A model generated the notes under the pieces. That model saw only the letters and a program-made list of their open reading frames with translations, was not told where the DNA came from and made no database searches. Both the position numbers and the translations under genes were made by a program. Positions 40,601 through 52,100 of a stretch of 64,000 bases of DNA are shown here, one piece after another. Within the stretch, counting starts at the first letter, position 1. Every line of letters starts with the position of its first letter. The stretch is from Plazaster borealis (taxonomy: Eukaryota; Echinodermata; Asteroidea; Forcipulatida; Labidiasteridae), in NCBI GenBank assembly GCA_021014325.1, contig JAJGQC010000650.1:32753-96752 (forward strand), read 5' to 3'.

Positions 40601-43600
40601 TCGTCCTAGTTTCGTTTCTCTGACGATTTTGTAGGCGAGGAGAGCGGCCAGCAAGTAGGGTTGCTACCACCACCAACTGGGGCTACGTATCAACACAAGC
40701 AAGGCATCTCCTGCCGAAAAACGGTTTGAAACAAATTCTGCGCTATGTTGGACAATAACTCATGAACTAAGCATGCTAGAGACACAACATTTATATCCAA
40801 ATCTGCCTCTCATATCCCCGAGTCCGAAAATCAAGGTTTTATGGCCACTTTGTGCAATCTTCATACCGGAAATGACCAGCAAGTGGGGATACTCAGAATG
40901 TTCCTCAGAAGCATGTTCAATGGGATTTTTGTACACAGAACTGTTACTGAGAGAAATACAACATAAGAACGGCCAAATCACCCCAGAATAATGTTGGATT
41001 TGTACAAGTTTTATACCACTGGAAAGCCCATCTCAAGGGCTCTCTCCTCGTCCTAGTTTCGTTTCTCTGACGATTTTGTAGGCGAGGAGAGCGGCCAGCA
41101 AGTAGGGTTGCTACCACCACCAACTGGGGCTACGTATCAACACAAGCAAGGCATCTCCTGCCGAAAAACGGTTTGAAACAAATTCTGCGCTATGTTGGAC
41201 AATAACTCATGAACTAAGCATGCTAGAGACACAACATTTATATCCAAATCTGCCTCTCATATCCGCGAGTCCGAAAATCAAGGTTTTATGGCCACTTTGT
41301 GCAATCTTCATACCGGAAATGACCAGCAAGTGGGGATACTCAGAATGTTCCTCAGAAGCATGTTCAATGGGATTTTTGTACACAGAACTGTTACTGAGAG
41401 AAATACAACATAAGAACGGCCAAATCACCCCCAGAATAATGTTGGATTTGTACAAGTTTTATACCACTGGAAAGCCCATCTCAAGGGCTCTCTCTCGTCC
41501 TAGTTTCGTTTCTCTGACGATTTTGTAGGCGAGGAGAGCGGCCAGCAAGTAGGGTTGCTACCACCACCAACTGGGGCTACGTATCAACACAAGCAAGGCA
41601 TCTCCTGCCGAAAAACGGTTTGAAACAAATTCTGCGCTATGTTGGACAATAACTCATGAACTAAGCATGCTAGAGACACAAAATTTATATCCAAATCTGC
41701 CTCTCATATCCCCGAGTCCGAAAATCAAGGTTTTATGGCCACTTTGTGCAATCTTCATACCGGAAATGACCAGCAAGTGGGGATACTCAGAATGTTCCTC
41801 AGAAGCATGTTCAATGGGATTTTTGTACACAGAACTGTTACTGAGAGAAATACAACATAAGAACGGCCAAATCACCCCCAGAATAATGTTGGATTTGTAC
41901 AAGTTTTATACCACTGGAAAGCCCATCTCAAGGGCTCTCTCCTCGTCCTAGTTTCGTTTCTCTGACGATTTTGTAGGCGAGGAGAGCGGCCAGCAAGTAG
42001 GGTTGCTACCACCACCAACTGGGGCTACGTATCAACACAAGCAAGGCATCTCCTGCCGAAAAACGGTTTGAAACAAATTCTGCGCTATGTTGGACAATAA
42101 CTCATGAACTAAGCATGCTAGAGACACAACATTTATATCAAAATCTGCCTCTCATATCCGCGAGTCCGAAAATCAAGGTTTTATGGCCACTTTGTGCAAT
42201 CTTCATACCGGAAATGACCAGCAAGTGGGGATACTCAGAATGTTCCTCAGAAGCATGTTCAATGGGATTTTTGTACACAGAACTGTTACTGAGAGAAATA
42301 CAACATAAGAACGGCCAAATCACCCCAGAATAATGTTGGATTTGTACAAGTTTTATACCACTGGAAAGCCCATCTCAAGGGCTCTCTCCTCGTCCTAGTT
42401 TCGTTTCTCTGACGATTTTGTAGGCGAGGAGAGCGGCCAGCAAGTAGGGTTGCTACCACCACCAACTGGGGCTACGTATCAACACAAGCAAGGCATCTCC
42501 TGCCGAAAAACGGTTTGAAACAAATTCTGCGCTATGTTGGACAATAACTCATGAACTAAGCATGCTAGAGACACAAAATTTATATCCAAATCTGCCTCTC
42601 ATATCCCCGAGTCCGAAAATCAAGGTTTTATGGCCACTTTGTGCAATCTTCATACCGGAAATGACCAGCAAGTGGGGATACTCAGAATGTTCCTCAGAAG
42701 CATGTTCAATGGGATTTTTGTACACAGAACTGTTACTGAGAGAAATACAACATAAGAACGGCCAAATCACCCCCAGAATAATGTTGGATTTGTACAAGTT
42801 TTATACCACTGGAAAGCCCATCTCAAGGGCTCTCTCCTCGTGCTAGTTTCGTTTCTCTGACGATTTTGTAGGCGAGGAGAGCGGCCAGCAAGTAGGGTTG
42901 CTACCACCACCAACTGGGGCTACGTATCAACACAAGCAAGGCATCTCCTGCCGAAAAACGGTTTGAAACAAATTCTGCGCTATGTTGGACAATAACTCAT
43001 GAACTAAGCATGCTAGAGACACAAAATTTATATCCAAATCTGCCTCTCATATCCCCGAGTCCGAAAATCAAGGTTTTATGGCCACTTTGTGCAATCTTCA
43101 TACCGGAAATGACCAGCAAGTGGGGATACTCAGAATGTTCCTCAGAAGCATGTTCAATGGGATTTTTGTACACAGAACTGTTACTGAGAGAAATACAACA
43201 TAAGAACGGCCAAATCACCCCCAGAATAATGTTGGATTTGTACAAGTTTTATACCACTGGAAAGCCCATCTCAAGGGCTCTCTCCTCGTCCTAGTTTCGT
43301 TTCTCTGACGATTTTGTAGGCGAGGAGAGCGGCCAGCAAGTAGGGTTGCTACCACCACCAACTGGGGCTACGTATCAACACAAGCAAGGCATCTCCTGCC
43401 GAAAAACGGTTTGAAACAAATTCTGCGCTATGTTGGACAATAACTCATGAACTAAGCATGCTAGAGACACAAAATTTATATCCAAATCTGCCTCTCATAT
43501 CCCCGAGTCCGAAAATCAAGGTTTTATGGCCACTTTGTGCAATCTTCATACCGGAAATGACCAGCAAGTGGGGATACTCAGAATGTTCCTCAGAAGCATG

Positions 43601-46600
43601 TTCAATGGGATTTTTGTACACAGAACTGTTACTGAGAGAAATACAACATAAGAACGGCCAAATCACCCCCAGAATAATGTTGGATTTGTACAAGTTTTAT
43701 ACCACTGGAAAGCCCATCTCAAGGGCTCTCTCCTCGTTTTAGTTTCGTTTCTCTGACGATTTTGTAGGCGAGGAGAGCGGCCAGCAAGTAGGGTTGCTAC
43801 CACCACCAACTGGGGCTACGTATCAACACAAGCAAGGCATCTCCTGCCGAAAAACGGTTTGAAACAAATTCTGCGCTATGTTGGACAATAACTCATGAAC
43901 TAAGCATGCTAGAGACACAACATTTATATCCAAATCTGCCTCTCATATCCCCGAGTCCGAAAATCAAGGTTTTATGGCCACTTTGTGCAATCTTCATACC
44001 GGAAATGACCAGCAAGTGGGGATACTCAGAATGTTCCTCAGAAGCATGTTCAATGGGATTTTTGTACACAGAACTGTTACTGAGAGAAATACAACATAAG
44101 AACGGCCAAATCACCCCCAGAATAATGTTGGATTTGTACAAGTTTTATACCACTGGAAAGCCCATCTCAAGGGCTCTCTCCTCGTTTTAGTTTCGTTTCT
44201 CTGACGATTTTGTAGGCGAGGAGAGCGGCCAGCAAGTAGGGTTGCTACCACCACCAACTGGGGCTACGTATCAACACAAGCAAGGCATCTCCTGCCGAAA
44301 AACGGTTTGAAACAAATTCTGCGCTATGTTGGACAATAACTCATGAACTAAGCATGCTAGAGACACAAAATTTATATCCAAATCTGCCTCTCATATCCCC
44401 GAGTCCGAAAATCAAGGTTTTATGGCCACTTTGTGCAATCTTCATACCGGAAATGACCAGCAAGTGGGGATACTCAGAATGTTCCTCAGAAGCATGTTCA
44501 ATGGGATTTTTGTACACAGAACTGTTACTGAGAGAAATACAACATAAGAACGGCCAAATCACCCCCAGAATAATGTTGGATTTGTACAAGTTTTATACCA
44601 CTGGAAAGCCCATCTCAAGGGCTCTCTCCTCGTCCTAGTTTCGTTTCTCTGACGATTTTGTAGGCGAGGAGAGCGGCCAGCAAGTAGGGTTGCTACCACC
44701 ACCAACTGGGGCTACGTATCAACACAAGCAAGGCATCTCCTGCCGAAAAACGGTTTGAAACAAATTCTGCGCTATGTTGGACAATAACTCATGAACTAAG
44801 CATGCTAGAGACACAAAATTTATATCCAAATCTGCCTCTCATATCCCCGAGTCCGAAAATCAAGGTTTTATGGCCACTTTGTGCAATCTTCATACCGGAA
44901 ATGACCAGCAAGTGGGGATACTCAGAATGTTCCTCAGAAGCATGTTCAATGGGATTTTTTAACACAGAACTGTTACTGAGAGAAATACAACATAAGAACG
45001 GCCAAATCACCCCCAGAATAATGTTGGATTTGTACAAGTTTTATACCACTGGAAAGCCCATCTCAAGGGCTCTCTCCTCGTTCTAGTTTCGTTTCTCTGA
45101 CGATTTTGTAGGCGAGGAGAGCGGCCAGCAAGTAGGGTTGCTACCACCACCAACTGGGGCTACGTATCAACACAAGCAAGGCATCTCCTGCCGAAAAACG
45201 GTTTGAAACAAATTCTGCGCTATGTTGGACAATAACTCATGAACTAAGCATGCTAGAGACACAAAATTTATATCCAAATCTGCCTCTCATATCCCCGAGT
45301 CCGAAAATTAAGGTTTTATGGCCACTTTGTGCAATCTTCATACCGGAAATGACCAGCAAGTGGGGATACTCAGAATGTTCCTCAGAAGCATGTTCAATGG
45401 GATTTTTGTACACAGAACTGTTACTGAGAGAAATACAACATAAGAACGGCCAAATCACCCCCAGAATAATGTTGGATTTGTACAAGTTTTATACCACTGG
45501 AAAGCCCATCTCAAGGGCTCTCTCCTCGTCCTAGTTTCGTTTCTCTGACGATTTTGTAGGCGAGGAGAGCGGCCAGCAAGTAGGGTTGCTACCACCACCA
45601 ACTGGGGCTACGTATCAACACAAGCAAGGCATCTCCTGCCGAAAAACGGTTTGAAACAAATTCTGCGCTATGTTGGACAATAACTCATGAACTAAGCATG
45701 CTAGAGACACAAAATTTATATCCAAATCTGCCTCTCATATCCCCGAGTCCGAAAATCAAGGTTTTATGGCCACTTTGTGCAATCTTCATACCGGAAATGA
45801 CCAGCAAGTGGGGATACTCAGAATGTTCCTCAGAAGCATGTTCAATGGGATTTTTGTACACAGAACTGTTACTGAGAGAAATACAACATAAGAACGGCCA
45901 AATCACCCCCAGAATAATGTTGGATTTGTACAAGTTTTATACCACTGGAAAGCCCATCTCAAGGGCTCTCTCCTCGTTTTAGTTTCGTTTCTCTGACGAT
46001 TTTGTAGGCGAGGAGAGCGGCCAGCAAGTAGGGTTGCTACCACCACCAACTGGGGCTACGTATCAACACAAGCAAGGCATCTCCTGCCGAAAAACGGTTT
46101 GAAACAAATTCTGCGCTATGTTGGACAATAACTCATGAACTAAGCATGCTAGAGACACAAAATTTATATCCAAATCTGCCTCTCATATCCGCGAGTCCGA
46201 AAATCAAGGTTTTATGGCCACTTTGTGCAATCTTCATACCGGAAATGACCAGCAAGTGGGGATACTCAGAATGTTCCTCAGAAGCATGTTCAATGGGATT
46301 TTTGTACACAGAACTGTTACTGAGAGAAATACAACATAAGAACGGCCAAATCACCCCCAGAATAATGTTGGATTTGTACAAGTTTTATACCACTGGAAAG
46401 CCCATCTCAAGGGCTCTCTCCTCGTCCTAGTTTCGTTTCTCTGACGATTTTGTAGGCGAGGAGAGCGGCCAGCAAGTAGGGTTGCTACCACCACCAACTG
46501 GGGCTACGTATCAACACAAGCAAGGCATCTCCTGCCGAAAAACGGTTTGAAACAAATTCTGCGCTATGTTGGACAATAACTCATGAACTAAGCATGCTAG

Positions 46601-48108
46601 AGACACAAAATTTATATCCAAATCTGCCTCTCATATCCCCGAGTCCGAAAATCAAGGTTTTATGGCCACTTTGTGCAATCTTCATACCGGAAATGACCAG
46701 CAAGTGGGGATACTCAGAATGTTCCTCAGAAGCATGTTCAATGGGATTTTTGTACACAGAACTGTTACTGAGAGAAATACAACATAAGAACGGCCAAATC
46801 ACCCCCAGAATAATGTTGGATTTGTACAAGTTTTATACCACTGGAAAGCCCATCTCAAGGGCTCTCTCCTCGTGCTAGTTTCGTTTCTCTGACGATTTTG
46901 TAGGCGAGGAGAGCGGCCAGCAAGTAGGGTTGCTACCACCACCAACTGGGGCTACGTATCAACACAAGCAAGGCATCTCCTGCCGAAAAACGGTTTGAAA
47001 CAAATTCTGCGCTATGTTGGACAATAACTCATGAACTAAGCATGCTAGAGACACAAAATTTATATCCAAATCTGCCTCTCATATCCCCGAGTCCGAAAAT
47101 CAAGGTTTTATGGCCACTTTGTGCAATATTCATACCGGAAATGACCAGCAAGTGGGGATACTCAGAATGTTCCTCAGAAGCATGTTCAATGGGATTTTTG
47201 TACACAGAACTGTTACTGAGAGAAATACAACATAAGAACGGCCAAATCACCCCCAGAATAATGTTGGATTTGTACAAGTTTTATACCACTGGAAAGCCCA
47301 TCTCAAGGGCTCTCTCCTCGTGCTAGTTTCGTTTCTCTGACGATTTTGTAGGCGAGGAGAGCGGCCAGCAAGTAGGGTTGCTACCACCACCAACTGGGGC
47401 TACGTATCAACACAAGCAAGGCATCTCCTGCCGAAAAACGGTTTGAAACAAATTCTGCGCTATGTTGGACAATAACTCATGAACTAAGCATGCTAGAGAC
47501 ACAAAATTTAGATCCAAATCTGCCTCTCATATCCCCGAGTCCGAAAATCAAGGTTTTATGGCCACTTTGTGCAATCTTCATACCGGAAATGACCAGCAAG
47601 TGGGGATACTCAGAATGTTCCTCAGAAGCATGTTCAATGGGATTTTTGTACACAGAACTGTTACTGAGAGAAATACAACATAAGAACGGCCAAATCACCC
47701 CCAGAATAATGTTGGATTTGTACAAGTTTTATACCACTGGAAAGCCCATCTCAAGGGCTCTCTCCTCGTTTTAGTTTCGTTTCTCTGACGATTTTGTAGG
47801 CGAGGAGAGCGGCCAGCAAGTAGGGTTGCTACCACCACCAACTGGGGCTACGTATCAACACAAGCAAGGCATCTCCTGCCGAAAAACGGTTTGAAACAAA
47901 TTCTGCGCTATGTTGGACAATAACTCATGAACTAAGCATGCTAGAGACACAACATTTATATCCAAATCTGCCTCTCATATCCCCGAGTCCGAAAATCAAG
48001 GTTTTATGGCCACTTTGTGCAATATTCATACCGGAAATGACCAGCAAGTGGGGATACTCAGAATGTTCCTCAGAAGCATGTTCAATGGGATTTTTGTACA
48101 CAGAACTG

Positions 48109-48115
48109 TTACTGA
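48109..48115 (+). repeat. Target-site duplication, left copy (TTACTGA)
   Basis: The satellite reads through CAGAACTG and TTACTGA, then leaves the monomer sequence. TTACTGA recurs at the right edge of the insertion. Because the element tail is (TTA)n, the leading TTA is ambiguous and the certain duplication is CTGA. Confidence 0.8.
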
Positions 48116-48493
48116 AAATATAAAGTGTGCGCCGTACAGGCCGCCACGCACACTTTTCTGTCTCTGATTTCTGCACCTTTTTTGGCTCTCCACAACCTGA
48201 TCCAGTTTTACTGAATGTTCCAAGTTCTTCAACTAACTTCCTGGACTTCGCTGGACAAACTTGAGAGCTTGTATCTTCTCATTCCTTGAGAAACTTGATG
48301 GTGAATATTTGAGATTTTTTTTTTTTTTTTTGCTAGCTGACTTCAGATATTGGTACTGCTATACCTCCATTGATATCTCTGTGCATCCAAGAGTGTCTCT
48401 GTACAAAGGGGAGAGTCACAATAGGACACTCTGACAACAAAAGGATGATCTTCACTCCACTATTGTTGGACACAATCAGGTACTAATTGAACA
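48116..48493 (+). promoter_or_regulatory. 5' leader of the outer element
   Basis: These 378 bp separate the insertion edge from the first ATG and hold no long frame. Starting seven bases inside the element, AAAGTGTGCG (48122-48131) and CGCACACTTT (48147-48156) form a perfect 10-bp inverted repeat around a 15-base GC-rich loop. A run of 17 T occupies 48315-48331. Non-LTR elements of this kind normally carry an internal promoter in the leader, but I see no specific promoter motif. The remainder is unremarkable. Confidence 0.6.
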
Positions 48494-48960
48494 ATGGTCC
48501 TGTTAACGTTGTATCTCCTGCTTGGCCTATGTGCAAGTGCTACCTGTCTGCAAATAGAGTGCTGTACCATAAACCATGATTGCAGATTCCCCCCTATGTA
48601 CCGATCTACCGGTTATACAAAGTCAAATGTACCTTACTACAACAATGCTTCGGCCACCTTCAATATTGAGTTACTCTCCTGTGGTGACGTCAGTCCAAAT
48701 CCCGGCCCAGAACAGAACTGTAACTCTGACAAACTAAGGTCCAGTTACGATCTTCTTCCTGTTAACAACCTCGACAGAAATCAGCTTCTTCACATAGGAC
48801 TGAAAGGTAAGACCAGCCGATTACCCCTTGATCTATGGCGGCACTTGACTCTGCTTGGGATTAACAGGCAACCGCGAACACATAGAGGTTGTCGCAGCGG
48901 GAAAACAAAACAACGAAAAATACAAGTTTGCACTGTTGATCGGAACCATCAGCCCCTCCC
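48494..48960 (+). pseudogene. Outer element ORF, N-terminal fragment: signal peptide, 2A-like motif, linker
   Basis: The ATG has a favourable context (A at -3, G at +4). Residues 1-20 are a hydrophobic leader typical of a secretory signal peptide (VLLTLYLLLGLCASA core). A short cysteine-containing segment follows, with cysteines at 18, 23, 24, 30 and 63 and an N-glycosylation sequon at N51. Residues 64-72 read GDVSPNPGP, a 2A-like motif. After it comes a basic linker with a GCRSGKTKQRK stretch near 132-142, as expected between a 2A motif and the endonuclease in L2/CR1-group elements. The frame continues to 48979 (161 codons), but from 48961 it reads the tail of the inner element, so the last few residues are not native. 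The protein would have continued into the endonuclease now starting near 53109. The product is truncated and nonfunctional. Confidence 0.8.
48683..48709 (+). other. 2A-like ribosome-skipping motif (GDVSPNPGP) in the outer element
   Basis: The consensus is D-(V/I)-E-x-N-P-G-P, with skipping between the final G and P. Here D, V, N, P, G and P are present, but Ser replaces the conserved Glu. The preceding residues (FNIELLSC) give the hydrophobic, Leu-rich approach usual for 2A peptides. The motif lies 44 residues after the signal peptide. Skipping efficiency cannot be judged from the sequence. Confidence 0.75.
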
Positions 48961-48987
48961 TTTAGTCTTTAGTCTTTAGTCTTTAGT
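48961..48987 (-). repeat. 3' heptamer tail of the inner element, (ACTAAAG)n
   Basis: On the + strand TTTAGTC is repeated 3.9 times. Read on the element's strand this is (ACTAAAG)n at the very 3' end. Short microsatellite tails instead of poly-A are typical of CR1/L2-group elements and mark the site of target-primed reverse transcription. Confidence 0.85.
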
Positions 48988-49178
48988 AGAATAATCCCTA
49001 TGCAGCACTTAATAGGCTATACTGGGATGTGGTGCAGTGCGGCGTCACAGCCAAGGTGCAGGTGAAGTAGAAAAGTGAGAACAGAAGAGCATAAAGTTGG
49101 CAAAATCCAACGGAAAACTAAGGGTGCATTAAAAACTTGGCTTGGAGAATTAAAGCAATCTGGCACCGACCGGTAACC
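48988..49178 (-). other. 3' untranslated region of the inner element
   Basis: About 190 bp lie between the ORF stop and the heptamer tail. I see no frame or strong hairpin. The last 30 bp before the tail (ending GGGATTATTCT on the element strand) are probably part of the sequence recognised by the reverse transcriptase, by analogy with related elements. Confidence 0.6.
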
Positions 49179-52100
49179 TCATCCCTTGATGGCAGGCAGG
49201 GCGGCTTCCTGGAAGGCGATGGATGATGTTGCAAAAACAGCAGCTGTGGGCAATTGGTTCCAAATCTTGACGGTGCGAGGATAGAAGGAGAACTTATATG
49301 GATCAATTGATGCATCAGGAATGTTGTATTTCAAAGGGTGGTCATGACGTCCAATGAAGTGTGCTGGCTGGATGATTGATGGAAACTGGATCTTAACAAG
49401 TCCATGGTGGATTTTATAGAACATTGTCGTTTGGAAGAGTAGACGCCTGGTATGAAGCAGATCCCAACCCAAGGTAGTGGTAAGGGGTGTAACTGATGTT
49501 GTTCTGCGGTAATCACCGAAGACAAAACGAGCTGCAGCTCTCTGGACCTGCTCTAGGCGGTTGACTCCTTCTAGGGTGTATGGGTTCCATGTCTGGGCGG
49601 CATACTCCAGTTGTGGGCGGACAAGCGTTTGGTATGCTTTAGACTTGACATCTTGATTACAGGATGATAGTGTGCGACGGAGCAAACCTAAGGTGCGATT
49701 GGCCTTCTGTTTGATCTTTTGGCAGTGGGCATCCCAGCGGAGATCATGGGAGATCGTCACTCCGAGGTAATCATGCTGATTCACCCTTTCAAGCGCTTCA
49801 CCAAAGATGATGTACTGGTGTTGGCTGGGTTTTCGCTTCCTGGTTATTGATAACATGGCACATTTCTTTATGTTGAAGTGCATCAGATTGGTGGTTGACC
49901 AATCAGCAAGTGCCTCAAGGTCTTTCTGGAGAATTGCATGATCTTCCGGTTGCTCTATCTCACGGTATAGAATACTATCATCAGCAAATAATCTCATCTT
50001 GGACTGGACCTGATCTTGAATGTCATTTATATACAGGAGGAACAAGGCTGGACCCAGAACTGAGCCTTGAGGTACACCGGATGAAACGAGCCCCCATGAT
50101 GAGTGGGTTCCATTCACAGATACAGCCTGAGTTCGGTTGTCTAGGAACGAACGAATCCAACCCAATGTAGAGTCTCTAATACCATAGTGATCAAGCTTGG
50201 CAGACAAACGTAGATGTGGAACTTTGTCAAAGGCCTTGCTGAAATCGAGCAGTATAACATCGGTTTGGCCACGATGTTGAAGTGTGGAGGCCCAGTCATG
50301 AGTTGATGTTATAAGTTGAGTAACAGTGGACAGGCGTTCTCGGAAGCCATGCTGGGAGTCAAGCAGTATGTTGTTCACATTTAAATGTTTTGCGATGTGG
50401 CTGAGAACTATGTGCTCCATAACCTTGCAGCAGATACAGGTGAGGGAAATTGGGCGATAGTTGCATGGGTGTGATTTGGGTCCTTTTTTGTAGATACCAG
50501 TTACGAGTGCTTGTTTCCATTGGGAGGGTACAATGCCAAGGTTGTAAGATTGTTGGAACAAAAAAGTTAAAGATGGTGCAAGTTCGTGTGCAACAGTTTT
50601 CAACAGCCTGGGTGGTAACTCATCTGGCCCGCATGCTTTGGTCGGATTTAGAGATGCAAGTTGTTTTTCAACACCTATATGACCAATGCAGAGATTAGAT
50701 ATAGCAGGGTATTGAGAGATGCCCTTATCAGGGATGGTTTGGTGTAATTCCTCCTTGGTAAACACAGACTGGAAGTGACTGTTCAGAGCTTCCGCTTTGT
50801 CTCTGTCTGTGGTGCAGAGTTTGGTTGCAGTCCGCAAAGTTGGTATGCCTAGATTTTCCGTCCTCATTAGTTTCACATAAGACCAAAACCTTTTGGGTTG
50901 TTCTGTCAGGCTGCCTCCAATGATAGTGTTGACATAGTAACTGTGGGCATTGTGGACTAATTTGGTGACATAATTGCGGTATTTGCGGTACTTACTCCAA
51001 CCGTCTCCTGTGTGCGTGCTTCTAGCTTTTTTGTATAAACTGTCCCTCTTCCTCATTTTACGCTTAAGGTCTGTACTAATCCATGGTAGATGGCGGCGGC
51101 CTTTGGTCATTTTGGATGGTACACATGACTCCATTATATCATACAGACACTTTCTGATGTTGGTCCAGTTTTTATCAACTGAGTTGCGTTCAGGATTTGA
51201 ATTCATAAACTCTTGTGTGAAATTATTCACTCTTTGCTTTAGGTTTCCAGTGTCGGCTTTATTGAAGTTATATACTTTTCTTGGAGGTTTGTTTTGCAAC
51301 TTTGCTCTCATGTTGATACTGAAAGTTATAATGTTGTGGTCTGATATCCCTGGGTTGTTTTGCACATCACTGATAAGCTGTGGATTTGTGGTTGTGATTA
51401 GATCTAAAATACTGTTAGATACAGGTCTAGTGATTGAGTCGACCAGTTGGCAAAGAGAATTGTCTAACAACACATCCAAGAATTGTTGGTGGATGCCAGA
51501 TGTTCTTGGGCTGGTTGGGGTCCATGTTTCCCAATTAATATCTGGAAAATTGAAGTCTCCTGCTACAATAATGCTTGGTAATTTGCCCCGATGTTTAGAG
51601 GTAATATTCGACAAGGACTTTGCAAGTTCCTCAATAGCTTTGCTTTTATAAGTTTGAGGACCATAGAAGCTAGCTATATAGAGTGGCTTGGAGCTAGCAA
51701 ACTGCAAATTTGCCCAGATTAACTCGCAGTCTGTGTTGGTATTAGGTATGTCTGTTGATATTATGGTGTCTTTGGTGGCCAAAAATACACCTCCCCCATG
51801 TACATTCCTGTCTTTCCTGAAGACGGTATAACTGTCTGGGAATATGGAGTAAGTAGCAATATCCTGGTCAATTTTGCTTTCACAGCCGAATATAATATCA
51901 GGGTCATGCTGACCAATAGCTGCTCTGAAGGCAGCCTGCTTCTTTGCACTCTTTAGCCCATTGCAATTTATAACCATCCCTTTGAGAGAGTTTTTCTTGT
52001 TTTTGGGTGGCGAAAGTTTAAAGTTTCTTTCATTTTCCTTGCATGGTGTAGATGTGACAGGTTGACTATGGTTAGTAATATCTTCCTTGTCGTCACTTAG

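Larger units (their letters stand above)
1..48115 (+). repeat. Satellite array of about 108 tandem 447-448 bp monomers
   Basis: The same unit recurs head to tail without spacers. Using the ATG of the GCATGC motif as monomer position 1, units start at 47, 494, 942 and so on to 47938, a mean spacing of 447.6 bp. The last unit is cut at its position 178 by the retrotransposon nest. Neighbouring units differ by only a few bases. Recurrent differences are a run of four or five C near unit position 217, the sequence between CTCTCTCC and TAG near position 275, and single-base changes near positions 17-30. Both strands of each unit contain overlapping open frames of 70-100 codons, but these vary in length with the C-run indel and look like chance frames copied by amplification. 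I do not recognise the satellite family. A centromeric or heterochromatic location is possible but not shown. Confidence 0.97.
13023..48115 (+). repeat. Right satellite block, 'TATATCC' monomer type with CAACATTT sub-variants
   Basis: Monomers from 13023 read TTTATATCC. From 21082 a second variant, ACAACATTTATATCC in place of ACAAAATTTATATCC, appears in scattered units (21082, 21530, 23320, 25558, 26901, 27797, 31824, 32719, 33615, 38983, 39879, 40325, 40773, 41220, 42115, 43906, 47938). A CCGCGAGT change joins it in units at 38983, 41220 and 42115, and occurs on the other background at 46146. The variants occur in mixed combinations, which suggests exchange between monomers and not a simple tree. 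Confidence 0.9.

Noticed and set aside
1..48115. CRISPR-like array
   Set aside because: The unit is a 447-bp direct tandem repeat with no unique spacers, in an animal-type sequence.
47..48123. Open frames of 72-102 codons (+) and 73-82 codons (-) in every satellite monomer as a repeated gene family
   Set aside because: They overlap on opposite strands, change length through a C-run indel and other variants, and are repeated only because the DNA is. No recognised domain, promoter or selection on codon positions is visible.
48961..48979. Last residues of the 161-codon outer ORF as native protein
   Set aside because: They are encoded by the inner element's heptamer tail, not by the outer element.
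50974..51651. 225-codon frame on the + strand
   Set aside because: It is antisense to the intact endonuclease-RT frame of the inner element and encodes no recognisable domain.
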